In this document: piece by piece, positions 42,767 through 52,371 of the stretch | Layout of the letters: the number at the start of each line of letters is the position of its first letter | How positions within the stretch are numbered: position 1 is the first letter of the stretch | Assembly (NCBI GenBank): GCA_037131955.1 | Contig: JBAXQC010000001.1 | Span: forward strand, 62,001-126,000 | Direction of reading: 5' to 3' | DNA length: 64,000 nucleotides | Source of the DNA: CAIMMJ01 sp037131955 | GTDB lineage: Bacteria > Bacteroidota > Bacteroidia > UBA4408 | The notes under the pieces: generated by a model | What the model saw: only the letters and a program-made list of their open reading frames with translations | Database searches by the model: none | What the model was told of the DNA's origin: nothing | Translations under genes and position numbers: made by a program

Positions 42767-44113
42767 ATGGAACAAAAGCCAAAAGTAGCTTTTTACACCT
42801 TAGGATGTAAACTAAATTTTTCTGAAACTTCTACAATATCTAGGAACTTTGAACAAGAAGGTTTTGAGAAGGTAGGTTTTGAAAAATTTGCAGATGTTTA
42901 TGTTATAAACACGTGTTCAGTTACAGAAAATGCAGACAAGGAATGTAAGAGAATTGTAAAATCTGCCTTAAAAATAAACCCAGAAGGTTATGTATGTGTG
43001 GTGGGATGTTATGCACAACTTAAACCAGAAGAAATTTCAAAAATAGAGGGAGTTGATTTGGTTTTAGGAGCAACAGAAAAATTTAAAATTTCGCAATACA
43101 TTGGAAATTTAGAGAAAAAACAAACCACCGAAATTCATAGTTGCGAAATTGAAGATGCCAATTTTTTTACAGGAAGTTTTAGCATTGGCGATAGAACAAG
43201 ATCCTTTCTAAAAGTGCAAGACGGTTGCGACTATCCTTGTACCTATTGTACCATTCCCTTAGCAAGAGGAATTAGCCGAAGTGATAGTTTGGAAAATGTT
43301 GTTGAAAACGCAAAAAAAATTGCACAACAAGGAATAAAAGAAATTGTGCTAACAGGAGTTAACATAGGCGATTATGGCAAAGGAGAATTAGGCAACAAAA
43401 AACACCAGCATACTTTTTTAGATTTAGTAAAAGAACTAGATGAAGTTGAGGATATAGAAAGGATAAGAATTTCTTCTATTGAACCCAATTTACTAAAAAA
43501 TGAAACCATAGAATTTGTATCGCAATCAAAAAGATTTGTTCCTCATTTTCATGTTCCGCTGCAATCTGGAAGTGACACTGTTTTAAAGGCAATGAAAAGA
43601 AGGTATTTAACTGCTCTGTACAAAGAGAAAGTGGAACAGATTAAAGAATCTATTCCCCACGCAGCAATTGGAGTTGATGTTATTGTTGGTTTTCCGGGAG
43701 AATCTAATTTAGACTTTGAAGAAACGTATAACTTTTTAAATTCTCTAGATATAAGCTACCTTCACGTGTTTACATATTCTAAAAGAGACAACACATCAGC
43801 ATCTTTGATGGAAAATCAGGTAGATGAAAAAACAAAAAACGAAAGGAATAAAAGGTTAAGAATTCTATCGATAAAAAAAAGATTACATTTTTATGAAAAG
43901 AATCTAAATAAAATTTATCCCGTACTTTTTGAAGCAGAAAACAAAGATGGATTTATCTATGGATTTACGCCAAACTATGTAAAAACTAAAGTTGCTTTTG
44001 ATAAAAATTTAATTAACAAAGTTTTAGAAGTTAAATTAAAAGAATTAGATAAAGATGGAAATATAGTGGGAGAAATAATAAAAATCAATGAACCAAATCA
44101 TATTCTGCAATAA
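42767..44113 (+). CDS. mtaB: tRNA t6A37 methylthiotransferase (MtaB)
   Basis: A 448-residue radical-SAM methylthiotransferase, which turns t6A37 into ms2t6A37 in tRNAs. The N-terminal UPF0004 domain carries the three cluster cysteines in TLGCKLN, INTCSVTE and VVGCYAQL. The radical-SAM cluster is GCDYPCTYC with C154, C158 and C161, and TRAM-like C-terminal residues follow from about 385. The MtaB subgroup is preferred over MiaB and RimO because of LGCKLNFSET and the length. It opens a run of genes spaced 0-3 bases apart through comEC. Confidence 0.93.
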   Translation: MEQKPKVAFYTLGCKLNFSETSTISRNFEQEGFEKVGFEKFADVYVINTCSVTENADKECKRIVKSALKINPEGYVCVVGCYAQLKPEEISKIEGVDLVLGATEKFKISQYIGNLEKKQTTEIHSCEIEDANFFTGSFSIGDRTRSFLKVQDGCDYPCTYCTIPLARGISRSDSLENVVENAKKIAQQGIKEIVLTGVNIGDYGKGELGNKKHQHTFLDLVKELDEVEDIERIRISSIEPNLLKNETIEFVSQSKRFVPHFHVPLQSGSDTVLKAMKRRYLTALYKEKVEQIKESIPHAAIGVDVIVGFPGESNLDFEETYNFLNSLDISYLHVFTYSKRDNTSASLMENQVDEKTKNERNKRLRILSIKKRLHFYEKNLNKIYPVLFEAENKDGFIYGFTPNYVKTKVAFDKNLINKVLEVKLKELDKDGNIVGEIIKINEPNHILQ

Positions 44114-44116
44114 AAC

Positions 44117-44377
44117 ATGGGAGATAAATACAGCATTTCTTCTAGTTCTGGAAGATTAAGAAAAAAGGTACGAGTAAAAAAAGCAAAAAAGAAAAAAAGT
44201 GTTTTCACCCTTTTGATTAACTACGCAAAAAATCCTTGGGTAGTTTTAATTTTTGTGGTGTTATTTGGTTTAACAATATATTATTTATTGGGAGAAACAG
44301 GAACAAAATCCGGAAGATCGCCAGTAGAAAACGCAAAAAATGTTAATCAATCTGTAAAAGAAAAAAAAGGGAAATAG
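44117..44377 (+). CDS. Small single-pass membrane protein, KYSIS-SGRLRKK type, first copy
   Basis: An 86-residue protein with a short conserved N-terminus (KYSISSSSGRLRKKVRVKK, about 4-22), a strongly basic stretch to residue 28, one membrane span at about 38-56 (WVVLIFVVLFGLTIYYLL) and a polar tail. The next gene encodes a paralogue with the same N-terminus. It lies between mtaB and lgt, 3 bases from each neighbour on both sides. The function is unknown; the basic cytosolic part could bind RNA or phospholipid. Confidence 0.75.
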   Translation: MGDKYSISSSSGRLRKKVRVKKAKKKKSVFTLLINYAKNPWVVLIFVVLFGLTIYYLLGETGTKSGRSPVENAKNVNQSVKEKKGK

Positions 44378-44380
44378 TTT

Positions 44381-44605
44381 ATGAAAGACTCCACAAAATA
44401 CAGTATTTCTCCTAGAAGCGGGAGGCTCAGAAAAAAAATTAAACTAAACGATTTTAAGAATAGAGACGATTTTGACAACAGTAAAAGAAATCATAGAATT
44501 GTTGTTGTAAGCATTATTTTGATTATGATAATTGCACTATATTTTTTCTATGATTTTATGTCAAGTAGTACACATCAACAAAAAATAATTAACACAAAAA
44601 ACTAA
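44381..44605 (+). CDS. Small single-pass membrane protein, KYSIS-SGRLRKK type, second copy
   Basis: A 74-residue paralogue of the preceding protein: KYSISPRSGRLRKKIKL at about 6-22, a charged link (DFKNRDDFDNSKRNHR), one membrane span at about 40-57 (IVVVSIILIMIIALYFFY) and a short outer tail. The span and tail have diverged from the first copy while the N-terminal motif is kept. Its stop codon is directly followed by the lgt start codon. Confidence 0.75.
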   Translation: MKDSTKYSISPRSGRLRKKIKLNDFKNRDDFDNSKRNHRIVVVSIILIMIIALYFFYDFMSSSTHQQKIINTKN

Positions 44606-45769
44606 ATGTACCCTACAATAACAGATTTAATAAAAGACTTATTCGGACTAAATATTCCGCTTCCTATTCAAACATTCGGTTTTTTTGTAATGATAGCATT
44701 TATTGTTTCGGGATATTTTTTGGGCGAAGAACTAAAACGAAAACATACCTTAGGTTTATTGCCTGCTATACGGGCAAAGCAAAAAATTCAGGAAAAAGCA
44801 AACTTAGTTTCGTATTTTGTTCCTGCTGCAATTGGATTTCTTATTGGCTTTAAAATAATTGAAGGTTTTATGCACTACTCAGATTTAGTTGCAAATCCGC
44901 AAGAATTTATACTATCGCTGAGGGGTAACGTTATAGGTGGTATTTTAGTTATGATCTATTCTGTTTGGAGTAAATACAAAGAAGACAAAGCGGCATTAGA
45001 AAATCCAAACAAAAATACCGAACCCGTTTTTATTTTGCCACAACATCACGTTGGAAATATTGTAATAATTTCTGTTGTTGCTGGATTTTTAGGTGCTAAA
45101 ATTTTTCATAATCTCGAAAATTTAAACGAGTTTTTAAGCGACCCACTAGGTTCCTTTGTATCGTTTAGCGGACTTACGTTTTATGGCGGATTAATAGTAA
45201 CTACAATAGCTTTGTATGTTTACAGTACAAAAAATCAAATGTATTTTCCGCATGTGATGGATTCTGCAGCACCTGCACTAATAATTGGTTATTCTATTGG
45301 AAGAATTGGATGCCAATTGAGCGGAGATGGAGATTGGGGAATAAATAATTTAGCTCCAAAACCAAATTGGATGAGCTTTCTGCCCGATTGGATGTGGGCA
45401 TTTAGATTTCCTCATAATGTTATTGGTGATGGAATTCCTATTCCTGGTTGCGAAGGACCTCATTGCAATCAGTTACAATTTCCTGTTTATCCTACTGCTT
45501 TCTACGAAACAATAATGGCATTTTTAATCTTTTTGTTCTTGTGGGCTATAAGAAAAAAAATAAACAAACCATTGGTAATGTTTTCTATTTATCTTTTTTT
45601 AAACGGCAGCGAAAGATTTTTAATTGAGCAAATTAGAGTAAACACAGAGTACAATATTTTAGGTGGTATTACGCAAGCAGAAATTATTTCTTTTATTTTT
45701 ATAATTTCTGGGGCTGTTGGTTTTTTCTACTTTAGAAGTAAAGAATTAAAACCGCCAATGATGGTTTAG
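44606..45769 (+). CDS. lgt: Prolipoprotein diacylglyceryl transferase (Lgt)
   Basis: A 387-residue inner-membrane enzyme, longer than the 260-300 of most Lgt proteins because of an added loop after the first helices, as is usual in Bacteroidota. It adds diacylglycerol to the lipobox cysteine of prelipoproteins. LTFYGGLIV at about 190-198, the signature GYSIGRIGCQLSGDGDWG near 228-245 and YPTAFYETIMAFLIF near 293-307 are family landmarks; the glutamate in GSERFLIEQIR belongs to the C-terminal helix. Expressed with mtaB and comEC. Confidence 0.93.
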   Translation: MYPTITDLIKDLFGLNIPLPIQTFGFFVMIAFIVSGYFLGEELKRKHTLGLLPAIRAKQKIQEKANLVSYFVPAAIGFLIGFKIIEGFMHYSDLVANPQEFILSLRGNVIGGILVMIYSVWSKYKEDKAALENPNKNTEPVFILPQHHVGNIVIISVVAGFLGAKIFHNLENLNEFLSDPLGSFVSFSGLTFYGGLIVTTIALYVYSTKNQMYFPHVMDSAAPALIIGYSIGRIGCQLSGDGDWGINNLAPKPNWMSFLPDWMWAFRFPHNVIGDGIPIPGCEGPHCNQLQFPVYPTAFYETIMAFLIFLFLWAIRKKINKPLVMFSIYLFLNGSERFLIEQIRVNTEYNILGGITQAEIISFIFIISGAVGFFYFRSKELKPPMMV

Positions 45770-45771
45770 AA

Positions 45772-47889
45772 ATGGAAAAACTAAATCAATTTCCGTTTGT
45801 AAAAATAGTTATCCCTTTTTGCACTGGAATCTATTTAGGAATATTTCAAAATTTCTACGTTTCGTTTTTATTTTTTTTAATACCCTTATTGCTGTTTTTA
45901 ATTTCATTATTAAAAAAATTCAAAAACAAAAGAACATGGCAAGGCTCATCTTGCTTTGTGTTTTTTTTAATGTTAGGAAACATTCTTTCATTTTATAACA
46001 ATGAACTTTTTAGATCCAATCATTTTTCAAAAATTGCAATTAGCAACCAAGATTATTTAATTGGGTATTTAAATGAAAGTCCAACAATAAAAGGAGAAAG
46101 TTATAAATCAGTTTTAAAAATAAATTCCGTCATAAAAGATAAAAAAAAAGTAGCTGCTGTTGGAAATTTGTTGGTGTATTTTAAAAAAGTAGATTTAAAC
46201 GAAAAAATTAAATACGGTCAAAATATCATTATAAAGGCCAACTTTAATGAATTTACTCCACCTCCAAATCCATTTCAATTCTCTGCAAAAGATTATTATT
46301 ATTTTAAAAATATCTACCATGTTCAGTTTTCGGATTTTGGAGATTTTAGATTTTTAAATAGTTATTCTGGCAATCCTTTTCAAAAATTTGCACTAGAAAC
46401 AAGAGACAATTTGATAGAATTATACAATAAATTTAATATACCAGAAGATGAATTATCAGTTTTAAAAGCTTTGGTTTTAGGTTATGACGATGATGTAAGC
46501 GACGAAGTAATTCTTACATATTCTGCAACAGGTGTTATGCATATTTTGTCTGTTTCGGGGTTACATATTGGTGTGGTATATTTAGTATTAAAGTATCTTT
46601 TGTCATTTCTGAACGGCACTAGAAAAAAAGAATTGTTAAAGCTAATTTTATTAATAGTTTTTCTTTGGGTTTATTCGCTTGTTACTGGCTTTTCGTCATC
46701 AGTAGTAAGAGCAGCATTGATGTTCAGCTTTTTTTCTATGGGTACTTACTTTAAATTGTTTAATAACATTTTTAATATTCTTTCATTTTCTGCCCTCGTA
46801 CTTTTGGTTATTGATCCTTTTTATTTGGCTAATGTTGGATTTCAACTTTCCTATTTTGCATTGCTGGGCATATTATTATTACAACCATTATTTGCACAAT
46901 GGTATTCAAGCGAAAACTATATAGTAAACTTTATATACTCTACAAGCACAGTTTCAATTGCAGCTACCATTGGCACATTAGCTTTTAATCTATATTATTA
47001 CCATCAATTTCCATTGTATTTTATACCCGCAAATATTATTGCAATTCCCTTATCAACACTAATTATTTATGGCGGTTTTGTATTGATTCCGCTTTATCTT
47101 CTTGGCTATATTGGGAAATTATTCTCCTTACTGCTAACAAAAATAATTACACTTTTAAATTACTCTTTAAATTTTATCGATTCACTTCCTTATTCAAATC
47201 TTCAACCTATTTCATTTACAAAACTTGAAGGCTTTATTTTAATTGTTGCAACATTTTTTCTTACCATGTTTTTTTACCATAAATCAAATAAATTACTGTA
47301 TGCATTTGCAACAGTAAGTTTTATTTTTATTTTCTACAATAGCTACTTATTTTATCAAAAATCAAATACTTCGCAACTTTTAGTTTATAAAATTAAAAAT
47401 CACACAGCAATTGAAATATCCTCCAGAACAGAATCTATTTTTATTTCAAAAAAAGAGTTGTATGAAAATCAGTGGATGCAGAAATTTCATTGTCAACCTT
47501 ACCGCTCAAGTTTATACATTTCTAGCACGAAATGGATAAATGATAGTATTAGTGTAAACAGAAATTATAGAACACCTAATTTTGCAATACAAGAAAATAT
47601 AATTGCATTAGGAAAGGATAAATTTTTATTGTTAAATCAATCAAATTATCATCTATTGCACGAACATAAATTCATTAACAATTTTAAAGGAATTATTTTA
47701 AGCGGAACATTCAAATTTTTAAACCTTAAAATGAAGGTAAAACCAATTTTAATTTTCGACTCCACCTTTAATAATCCCTTTAAAAGCAGCTTATTAGCAA
47801 AACTCAAAAGAAACGATCAAAATTTTTGGGATGTAACTTCTATGGGAGCATTTTTTTATGAACAAAAAAGCGATTTGATAAATAGTTAA
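45772..47889 (+). CDS. ComEC/Rec2-family DNA uptake channel
   Basis: A 705-residue membrane protein. The DUF4131 N-terminal part (about 25-190) is followed by the competence domain with many spans: TGVMHILSVSGLHIGVVY near 250-267, GFSSSVVRAALMFSFF near 304-319 and DPFYLANVGFQLSYFALLGI. It would let single-stranded DNA through the inner membrane in natural transformation. The C-terminal 200 residues lack the HxHxDH motif, so the metallo-beta-lactamase domain of longer ComEC proteins is not present. It starts 2 bases after lgt. Confidence 0.9.
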   Translation: MEKLNQFPFVKIVIPFCTGIYLGIFQNFYVSFLFFLIPLLLFLISLLKKFKNKRTWQGSSCFVFFLMLGNILSFYNNELFRSNHFSKIAISNQDYLIGYLNESPTIKGESYKSVLKINSVIKDKKKVAAVGNLLVYFKKVDLNEKIKYGQNIIIKANFNEFTPPPNPFQFSAKDYYYFKNIYHVQFSDFGDFRFLNSYSGNPFQKFALETRDNLIELYNKFNIPEDELSVLKALVLGYDDDVSDEVILTYSATGVMHILSVSGLHIGVVYLVLKYLLSFLNGTRKKELLKLILLIVFLWVYSLVTGFSSSVVRAALMFSFFSMGTYFKLFNNIFNILSFSALVLLVIDPFYLANVGFQLSYFALLGILLLQPLFAQWYSSENYIVNFIYSTSTVSIAATIGTLAFNLYYYHQFPLYFIPANIIAIPLSTLIIYGGFVLIPLYLLGYIGKLFSLLLTKIITLLNYSLNFIDSLPYSNLQPISFTKLEGFILIVATFFLTMFFYHKSNKLLYAFATVSFIFIFYNSYLFYQKSNTSQLLVYKIKNHTAIEISSRTESIFISKKELYENQWMQKFHCQPYRSSLYISSTKWINDSISVNRNYRTPNFAIQENIIALGKDKFLLLNQSNYHLLHEHKFINNFKGIILSGTFKFLNLKMKVKPILIFDSTFNNPFKSSLLAKLKRNDQNFWDVTSMGAFFYEQKSDLINS

Positions 47890-47926
47890 AATAAATTAGT
47901 TTCGCAATCTAATTAAACAAACTATT

Positions 47927-48484
47927 ATGATTGATTTAGCAGGATTCATTGCAATTTCGGGATATCCCGGATTATTTAAAGTTGTTGCACAAACTAAAAA
48001 TGGCGTTATTGTAGAAGGCGTTGCCGATAAAAAAAGACTTGTAGCTCATTCTCATTTTAAAATAAGTGCTCTAGAAGATATAAGCATTTATACAACCCAA
48101 GAGGATACATTACTTTCTAACGTTTTTAAAAGTATTTTTGATAAAGAAAATGGTGGTCAGGCAATATCATCTAAAGAAACACCTGCAGAGCAAGGCAAAT
48201 ATTTAGAATCTGTTCTCCCCAATTACGACAAAGAAAGAGTGCATAATTCCGACATAAAAAAATTATTTTCCTGGTACAATATTCTTCAAGAAAATAACCT
48301 ATTAAAGGTAAAAGAAGAATCAAATGAAAGCGATGACAAAAAACCAACTGTTGATCTAGATAAACTAAAAGATACAAAATCTAAGTCAACAACTACCGTT
48401 AAAAAAGATTCAGGACCCAAGCCAAAAACAAGCACCGGTGGGCCTGCCAAAAGAACTGCTACAGTAAGAAAAACCGGTGCTTAA
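47927..48484 (+). CDS. DUF5606 family protein
   Basis: A 185-residue cytosolic protein of a family restricted largely to Bacteroidota. The N-terminal domain (about 1-55) has DLAGFIAISGYPGLFKVVAQTKNGVIVEG, and a second helical region (about 85-125) has VLPNYDKERVHNSDIKKLFSWYNIL. The last 60 residues are a low-complexity lysine/threonine/proline tail, likely unstructured. Function unknown. A terminator overlaps its stop codon. Confidence 0.85.
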   Translation: MIDLAGFIAISGYPGLFKVVAQTKNGVIVEGVADKKRLVAHSHFKISALEDISIYTTQEDTLLSNVFKSIFDKENGGQAISSKETPAEQGKYLESVLPNYDKERVHNSDIKKLFSWYNILQENNLLKVKEESNESDDKKPTVDLDKLKDTKSKSTTTVKKDSGPKPKTSTGGPAKRTATVRKTGA

Positions 48485-48497
48485 CGCCGGTTTTTTT
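48470..48497 (+). terminator. Rho-independent terminator closing the mtaB-DUF5606 run
   Basis: ACCGGTG (48473-48479) pairs with CGCCGGT (48485-48491) around CTTAA, followed by a run of seven T. The loop contains the stop codon of the DUF5606 gene, so the last codons form one arm. Confidence 0.85.
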
Positions 48498-48517
48498 GTA
48501 ATTATTATTTTTCTCTA

Positions 48518-50251
48518 ATGCAAAACTATAGTGAAATATCCGGACTAAAAATCCAACGCAATTTTTTACCACAAAATTTTAGTGTTACAACATGGGAATT
48601 GTTAGAACCATATTATTCTACCCTCCTAAAAAGTGAAATAAATAGTTGTGAAGAATTAAAAATTTGGATAAAAAACAGAAATGAAATAGACAGCATTGTT
48701 AGCGAAGATTTTGCTTGGCGGTACATAAAAATGAATTGCAATACTGCTGATGAAACATTAAGTAGTTCGTTTGAGTATTTTATACAAAATATTGAACCTA
48801 AACTGAGCCCAATAACAAACGAGTTAAATAAAAAATTTGTTGAGTGTAGCTTCTCTAATGATTTAGAGGGCAGTGCTTACAAAATTTATTTGAGAAGCAT
48901 AAAACGCAGTATAGAACTTTTTAGAGAGGAAAATATTCCATTGTTTTTAGAAATAAATACGCTGCAACAAGAGTATGGAAAGGTTTGCTCCGAAATGTTA
49001 GTAAACATTGATAACAAGGAATATACCTTGCAACAAGCCGCAAAGTTTTTAGAAAAATCTGATAGGAAGTTAAGGAAAGAAGTTTATGAAACTATTGCCA
49101 ATAGACGGTATTTAGACAAAGAAAAATTAGATGAACTATTAAACAAACTCATAAAACTAAGGCACCAAGTTGCACTAAACTCTGGCTACACAAATTTTAG
49201 AGATTACATGCATGATGAACTTGGACGATTTGATTACACTGTACAAGATTGTTTATCCTTTCATGAGTCTATCAAAAAAAATAGTCTTTATATATTAGAT
49301 TTCTTAGCTGATGAAAGAAAAAAAGAATTAACTGTACAAGAATTATTTCCTTACGATTTAGAGGTTGACGCTAGCGGAAAAGATGCATTAAAACCGTTTG
49401 AAAACTCTTTACAACTTATCGAAAAAACCATTCAAACGTTTGGCAAACTAAATCCATTTATTGCAAATTGCATTTTTACCATGCAAAAAAATAATTATTT
49501 AGATTTAGATTCTCGCAAGAACAAAGCACCCGGAGGATTTAATTATCCATTGATGGAAAGCGGAATTCCATTTATTTATATGAATTCAGTTGGTTCACAA
49601 AAAGATTTGGTAACAATGGTTCATGAAGGTGGACATGCACTGCACAGTTTTTTATGCAATGATTTAGAAATTTCTGGATTTAAAAATACCCCTATGGAAG
49701 TTGCCGAACTGGCATCAATGTCTATGGAATTGCTCTCTATGGAATATTGGGATGTTTTTTTTGAAAACAAAGAAGAATTAAAAAGAGCAAAAATTGATCA
49801 ATTAGAAAAAGTGTTAGAAACTCTTCCTTGGGTTGCCGCAATAGACAAATTTCAGCATTGGTTGTATTTAAATCCTACACATCTAAACATAGAAAGAGAA
49901 AATAAATGGAATGAAATTTATGATGAATTTTCTTCCAGTATTATTTCTTTTACGGGCTACGAAAAATTTAAAAAAAATATGTGGCAAAAACAATTGCACA
50001 TTTATGAAGTGCCTTTTTACTATATAGAATACGGAATAGCACAATTAGGAGCAATTGCTATTTGGAGGAACTTTAAACTAAACAAAGAAAAAAGCATTGA
50101 ACAATACATGGATGCTTTAAAACTTGGATATTCTAAAACAATTAAAGAAATTTATAGCACCGCAGGAATTAAATTTGATTTTTCTGAATCTTATGTAAAA
50201 GAATTATTACAATTTACTTTTGAAGAATTAAAAAAGTTAAAAAATGAATAA
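48518..50251 (+). CDS. pepF: M3-family oligoendopeptidase F
   Basis: A 577-residue M3B metallopeptidase that cleaves oligopeptides in the cytoplasm. The zinc motif is HEGGH at 369-373 (MVHEGGHALHSF), and the downstream MEVAELASMSMELLS gives the third zinc ligand. KAPGGFNYPLMESGIPFIYMN precedes the motif as in PepF. Length is normal for the family. It starts a same-strand run of six genes that continues to the CDF transporter. Confidence 0.93.
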   Translation: MQNYSEISGLKIQRNFLPQNFSVTTWELLEPYYSTLLKSEINSCEELKIWIKNRNEIDSIVSEDFAWRYIKMNCNTADETLSSSFEYFIQNIEPKLSPITNELNKKFVECSFSNDLEGSAYKIYLRSIKRSIELFREENIPLFLEINTLQQEYGKVCSEMLVNIDNKEYTLQQAAKFLEKSDRKLRKEVYETIANRRYLDKEKLDELLNKLIKLRHQVALNSGYTNFRDYMHDELGRFDYTVQDCLSFHESIKKNSLYILDFLADERKKELTVQELFPYDLEVDASGKDALKPFENSLQLIEKTIQTFGKLNPFIANCIFTMQKNNYLDLDSRKNKAPGGFNYPLMESGIPFIYMNSVGSQKDLVTMVHEGGHALHSFLCNDLEISGFKNTPMEVAELASMSMELLSMEYWDVFFENKEELKRAKIDQLEKVLETLPWVAAIDKFQHWLYLNPTHLNIERENKWNEIYDEFSSSIISFTGYEKFKKNMWQKQLHIYEVPFYYIEYGIAQLGAIAIWRNFKLNKEKSIEQYMDALKLGYSKTIKEIYSTAGIKFDFSESYVKELLQFTFEELKKLKNE

Positions 50252-50274
50252 TCAATATAAAACTTAAACTATAA

Positions 50275-52356
50275 ATGCAATTTGTTTATCCCTACTTTTT
50301 ATATTCCTTATTTGCCTTATCCATCCCAATTATTGTTCACTTATTTAATTTTAGAAGGTTTAAAAGAATTTATTTTTCAAATATAACTTTCTTAAAAGAA
50401 ATAAATCAGGATACTAAATCCGTTCAAAATCTTAAACACTTGCTTATTTTGTTATGCAGGTTATTGGCATTATTTTTTTTAATAATGGCATTTGCACAAC
50501 CTTATATTTCAGCTTCAAACAAAGAAATTATTGGTGGCACAAATGGCGTAAGTATATATATAGATAATTCATACAGTTCTGGAGTTAAAGGTAAAAATGG
50601 GATTTTATTGGAAGAAGCAAAAATCAAAGCAAAAGAAATTGCACAATCATTTAAAGCTTCAGATAAATTTCATTTATTAACCAACGACTTTGAAGGTAAA
50701 CATCAACGTTTGGTAAACAAAGAGGAATTTATAAAAATGGTAAATGATGTTACATTATCCTCTGTAAGTAAGAAATTAGAACAAGTAAATCTGCGTCAAA
50801 AAGATGCATTATCTCTTTCTTCATTTCAAAACAAACATCAATTTATTATAAGCGACTTTCAAGTTTATCAGAGTGATTTTTCAAATCTAAAAAACGACAC
50901 TTCCATCAATACTTCATTAATTAGGCTTGTTCCAAACAAGGATGAAAATGTGTACATAGATTCTGCCTGGTTTGAATCTCCATTTCACCAGCAAAATGGA
51001 AAAGAAAAAGTTTTTGTAAAATTAAAAAGTAGCTCTCAGGGAAATTCAGGTTTTGAAAATATACCTGTTAAGCTCTTAATTAATAATGCTCAAAAATCTT
51101 TAGCAAGTATTTCACTGGAAGCAAATGATGAAAAAATTGTTGAGTTAGAATTCACAAATACAGGTACAGGTTTTCAAAAAGGAATTATTAAAATTCAAGA
51201 TGCTTCCATTTTATTTGACGACGAATTGCATTTCTCCTATGAGATAAAAAATAAAATAAAAATTATAAACATCTTTCAAAAAAGCAGCAGTTCAAATATT
51301 TCTAAAGTATATAAAACAGATGAATATTTTGACTTTACTGAAAAAGAAATTTTGAGCATAAATTATTCTCAACTGAAAGAACATGATTTAATTATTTTAA
51401 ACAATTTAAAAGATATATCCACCGGAATGGGCCAGGAACTAAGTAAACTAATGGCTGCCGGAAAAAGTATATTTTGTTTTATTCCGAAAGAAGCAGAAAT
51501 TGATTCGTACAACAAATTCTTTAACACAATCAATTCGTTTCAAATTCAGAGTTTCGATTCCACCAAAATAAAATCTGATAAAATAAATTTTAATCATTCT
51601 TTGTATTCTGATATTTTTGAAAAAGATAAATTAAAAAATCAAAACATAGATTATCCAAGTGCAAGCGGTAGATTTTTAATTTCCAATGCTCAACGTTCAG
51701 GAAGTATATCACTTATTGATTTTTTAGACCGCTCACCTTTACTATCTATTCAAACAAAAGGCAAAGGTAAATTTTACACTACATTTGTTCCTGCCGACAT
51801 AAAATACTCCAACTTTATTGTTCACCCCTTATTTGTTCCAACCATGTATAAGGTAGCAATGATGAGTGCCGGAAGCAAAAATAATTATTACACTCTAGGA
51901 AACAATGAAGGAATAATTTTAGAAGGAAAAGAAATAAGTGGCGATGAACAAATTTTAATTTCCAATTTAGATGAAAAATCAGAATTCATTCCTTCGTCAA
52001 AAATTATTGATGGAAATACGCTATTGCTCATGCACGGACAACCAACTAAAGCTGGCAATTACAGTTTAACCATCAACAAAGAAATTCAGAATTTTTTGTC
52101 CTTTAACTTTCCTCGTTCAGAATCTTTGCAAGACTTTTATAGCGATTCTGAATTAATTGATAATTTAGAAAAAAATAATTTAAACAATTTTACTTTGCTA
52201 AATAATTCTGGAAAACCCATTAAACAGCAAATATCAGAACTTGTAGAAGGTAAAAAATACTGGAAACAATGTTTATGGCTAAGTTTGATTTTTCTGCTTT
52301 TAGAAATAATTGTATTAAATTTAAAAATTAAACCAGTTAAACCAAAAACCAACTAA
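50275..52356 (+). CDS. BatA-domain membrane protein
   Basis: A 693-residue protein with the Bacteroidota BatA N-terminal double-span domain: FVYPYFLYSLFALSIPIIVHLFNFRRFKRIYFSNITFLKEI near 3-43 and LLILLCRLLALFFLIMAFAQPYIS near 58-81. A von Willebrand-like fold follows from about 95 (VSIYIDNSYSSG, with a D-x-S-x-S arrangement), and a final membrane helix lies near 670-688. The outer part has little known homology. BatA proteins are linked to aerotolerance operons, but the rest of that operon is not here; the exact role is unknown. Confidence 0.85.
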   Translation: MQFVYPYFLYSLFALSIPIIVHLFNFRRFKRIYFSNITFLKEINQDTKSVQNLKHLLILLCRLLALFFLIMAFAQPYISASNKEIIGGTNGVSIYIDNSYSSGVKGKNGILLEEAKIKAKEIAQSFKASDKFHLLTNDFEGKHQRLVNKEEFIKMVNDVTLSSVSKKLEQVNLRQKDALSLSSFQNKHQFIISDFQVYQSDFSNLKNDTSINTSLIRLVPNKDENVYIDSAWFESPFHQQNGKEKVFVKLKSSSQGNSGFENIPVKLLINNAQKSLASISLEANDEKIVELEFTNTGTGFQKGIIKIQDASILFDDELHFSYEIKNKIKIINIFQKSSSSNISKVYKTDEYFDFTEKEILSINYSQLKEHDLIILNNLKDISTGMGQELSKLMAAGKSIFCFIPKEAEIDSYNKFFNTINSFQIQSFDSTKIKSDKINFNHSLYSDIFEKDKLKNQNIDYPSASGRFLISNAQRSGSISLIDFLDRSPLLSIQTKGKGKFYTTFVPADIKYSNFIVHPLFVPTMYKVAMMSAGSKNNYYTLGNNEGIILEGKEISGDEQILISNLDEKSEFIPSSKIIDGNTLLLMHGQPTKAGNYSLTINKEIQNFLSFNFPRSESLQDFYSDSELIDNLEKNNLNNFTLLNNSGKPIKQQISELVEGKKYWKQCLWLSLIFLLLEIIVLNLKIKPVKPKTN

Positions 52357-52371
52357 TTTAAAATTCTTTGT

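Noticed and set aside
45772..47889. Full-length ComEC with a metallo-beta-lactamase domain
   Set aside because: No HxHxDH motif is found in the C-terminal 200 residues.
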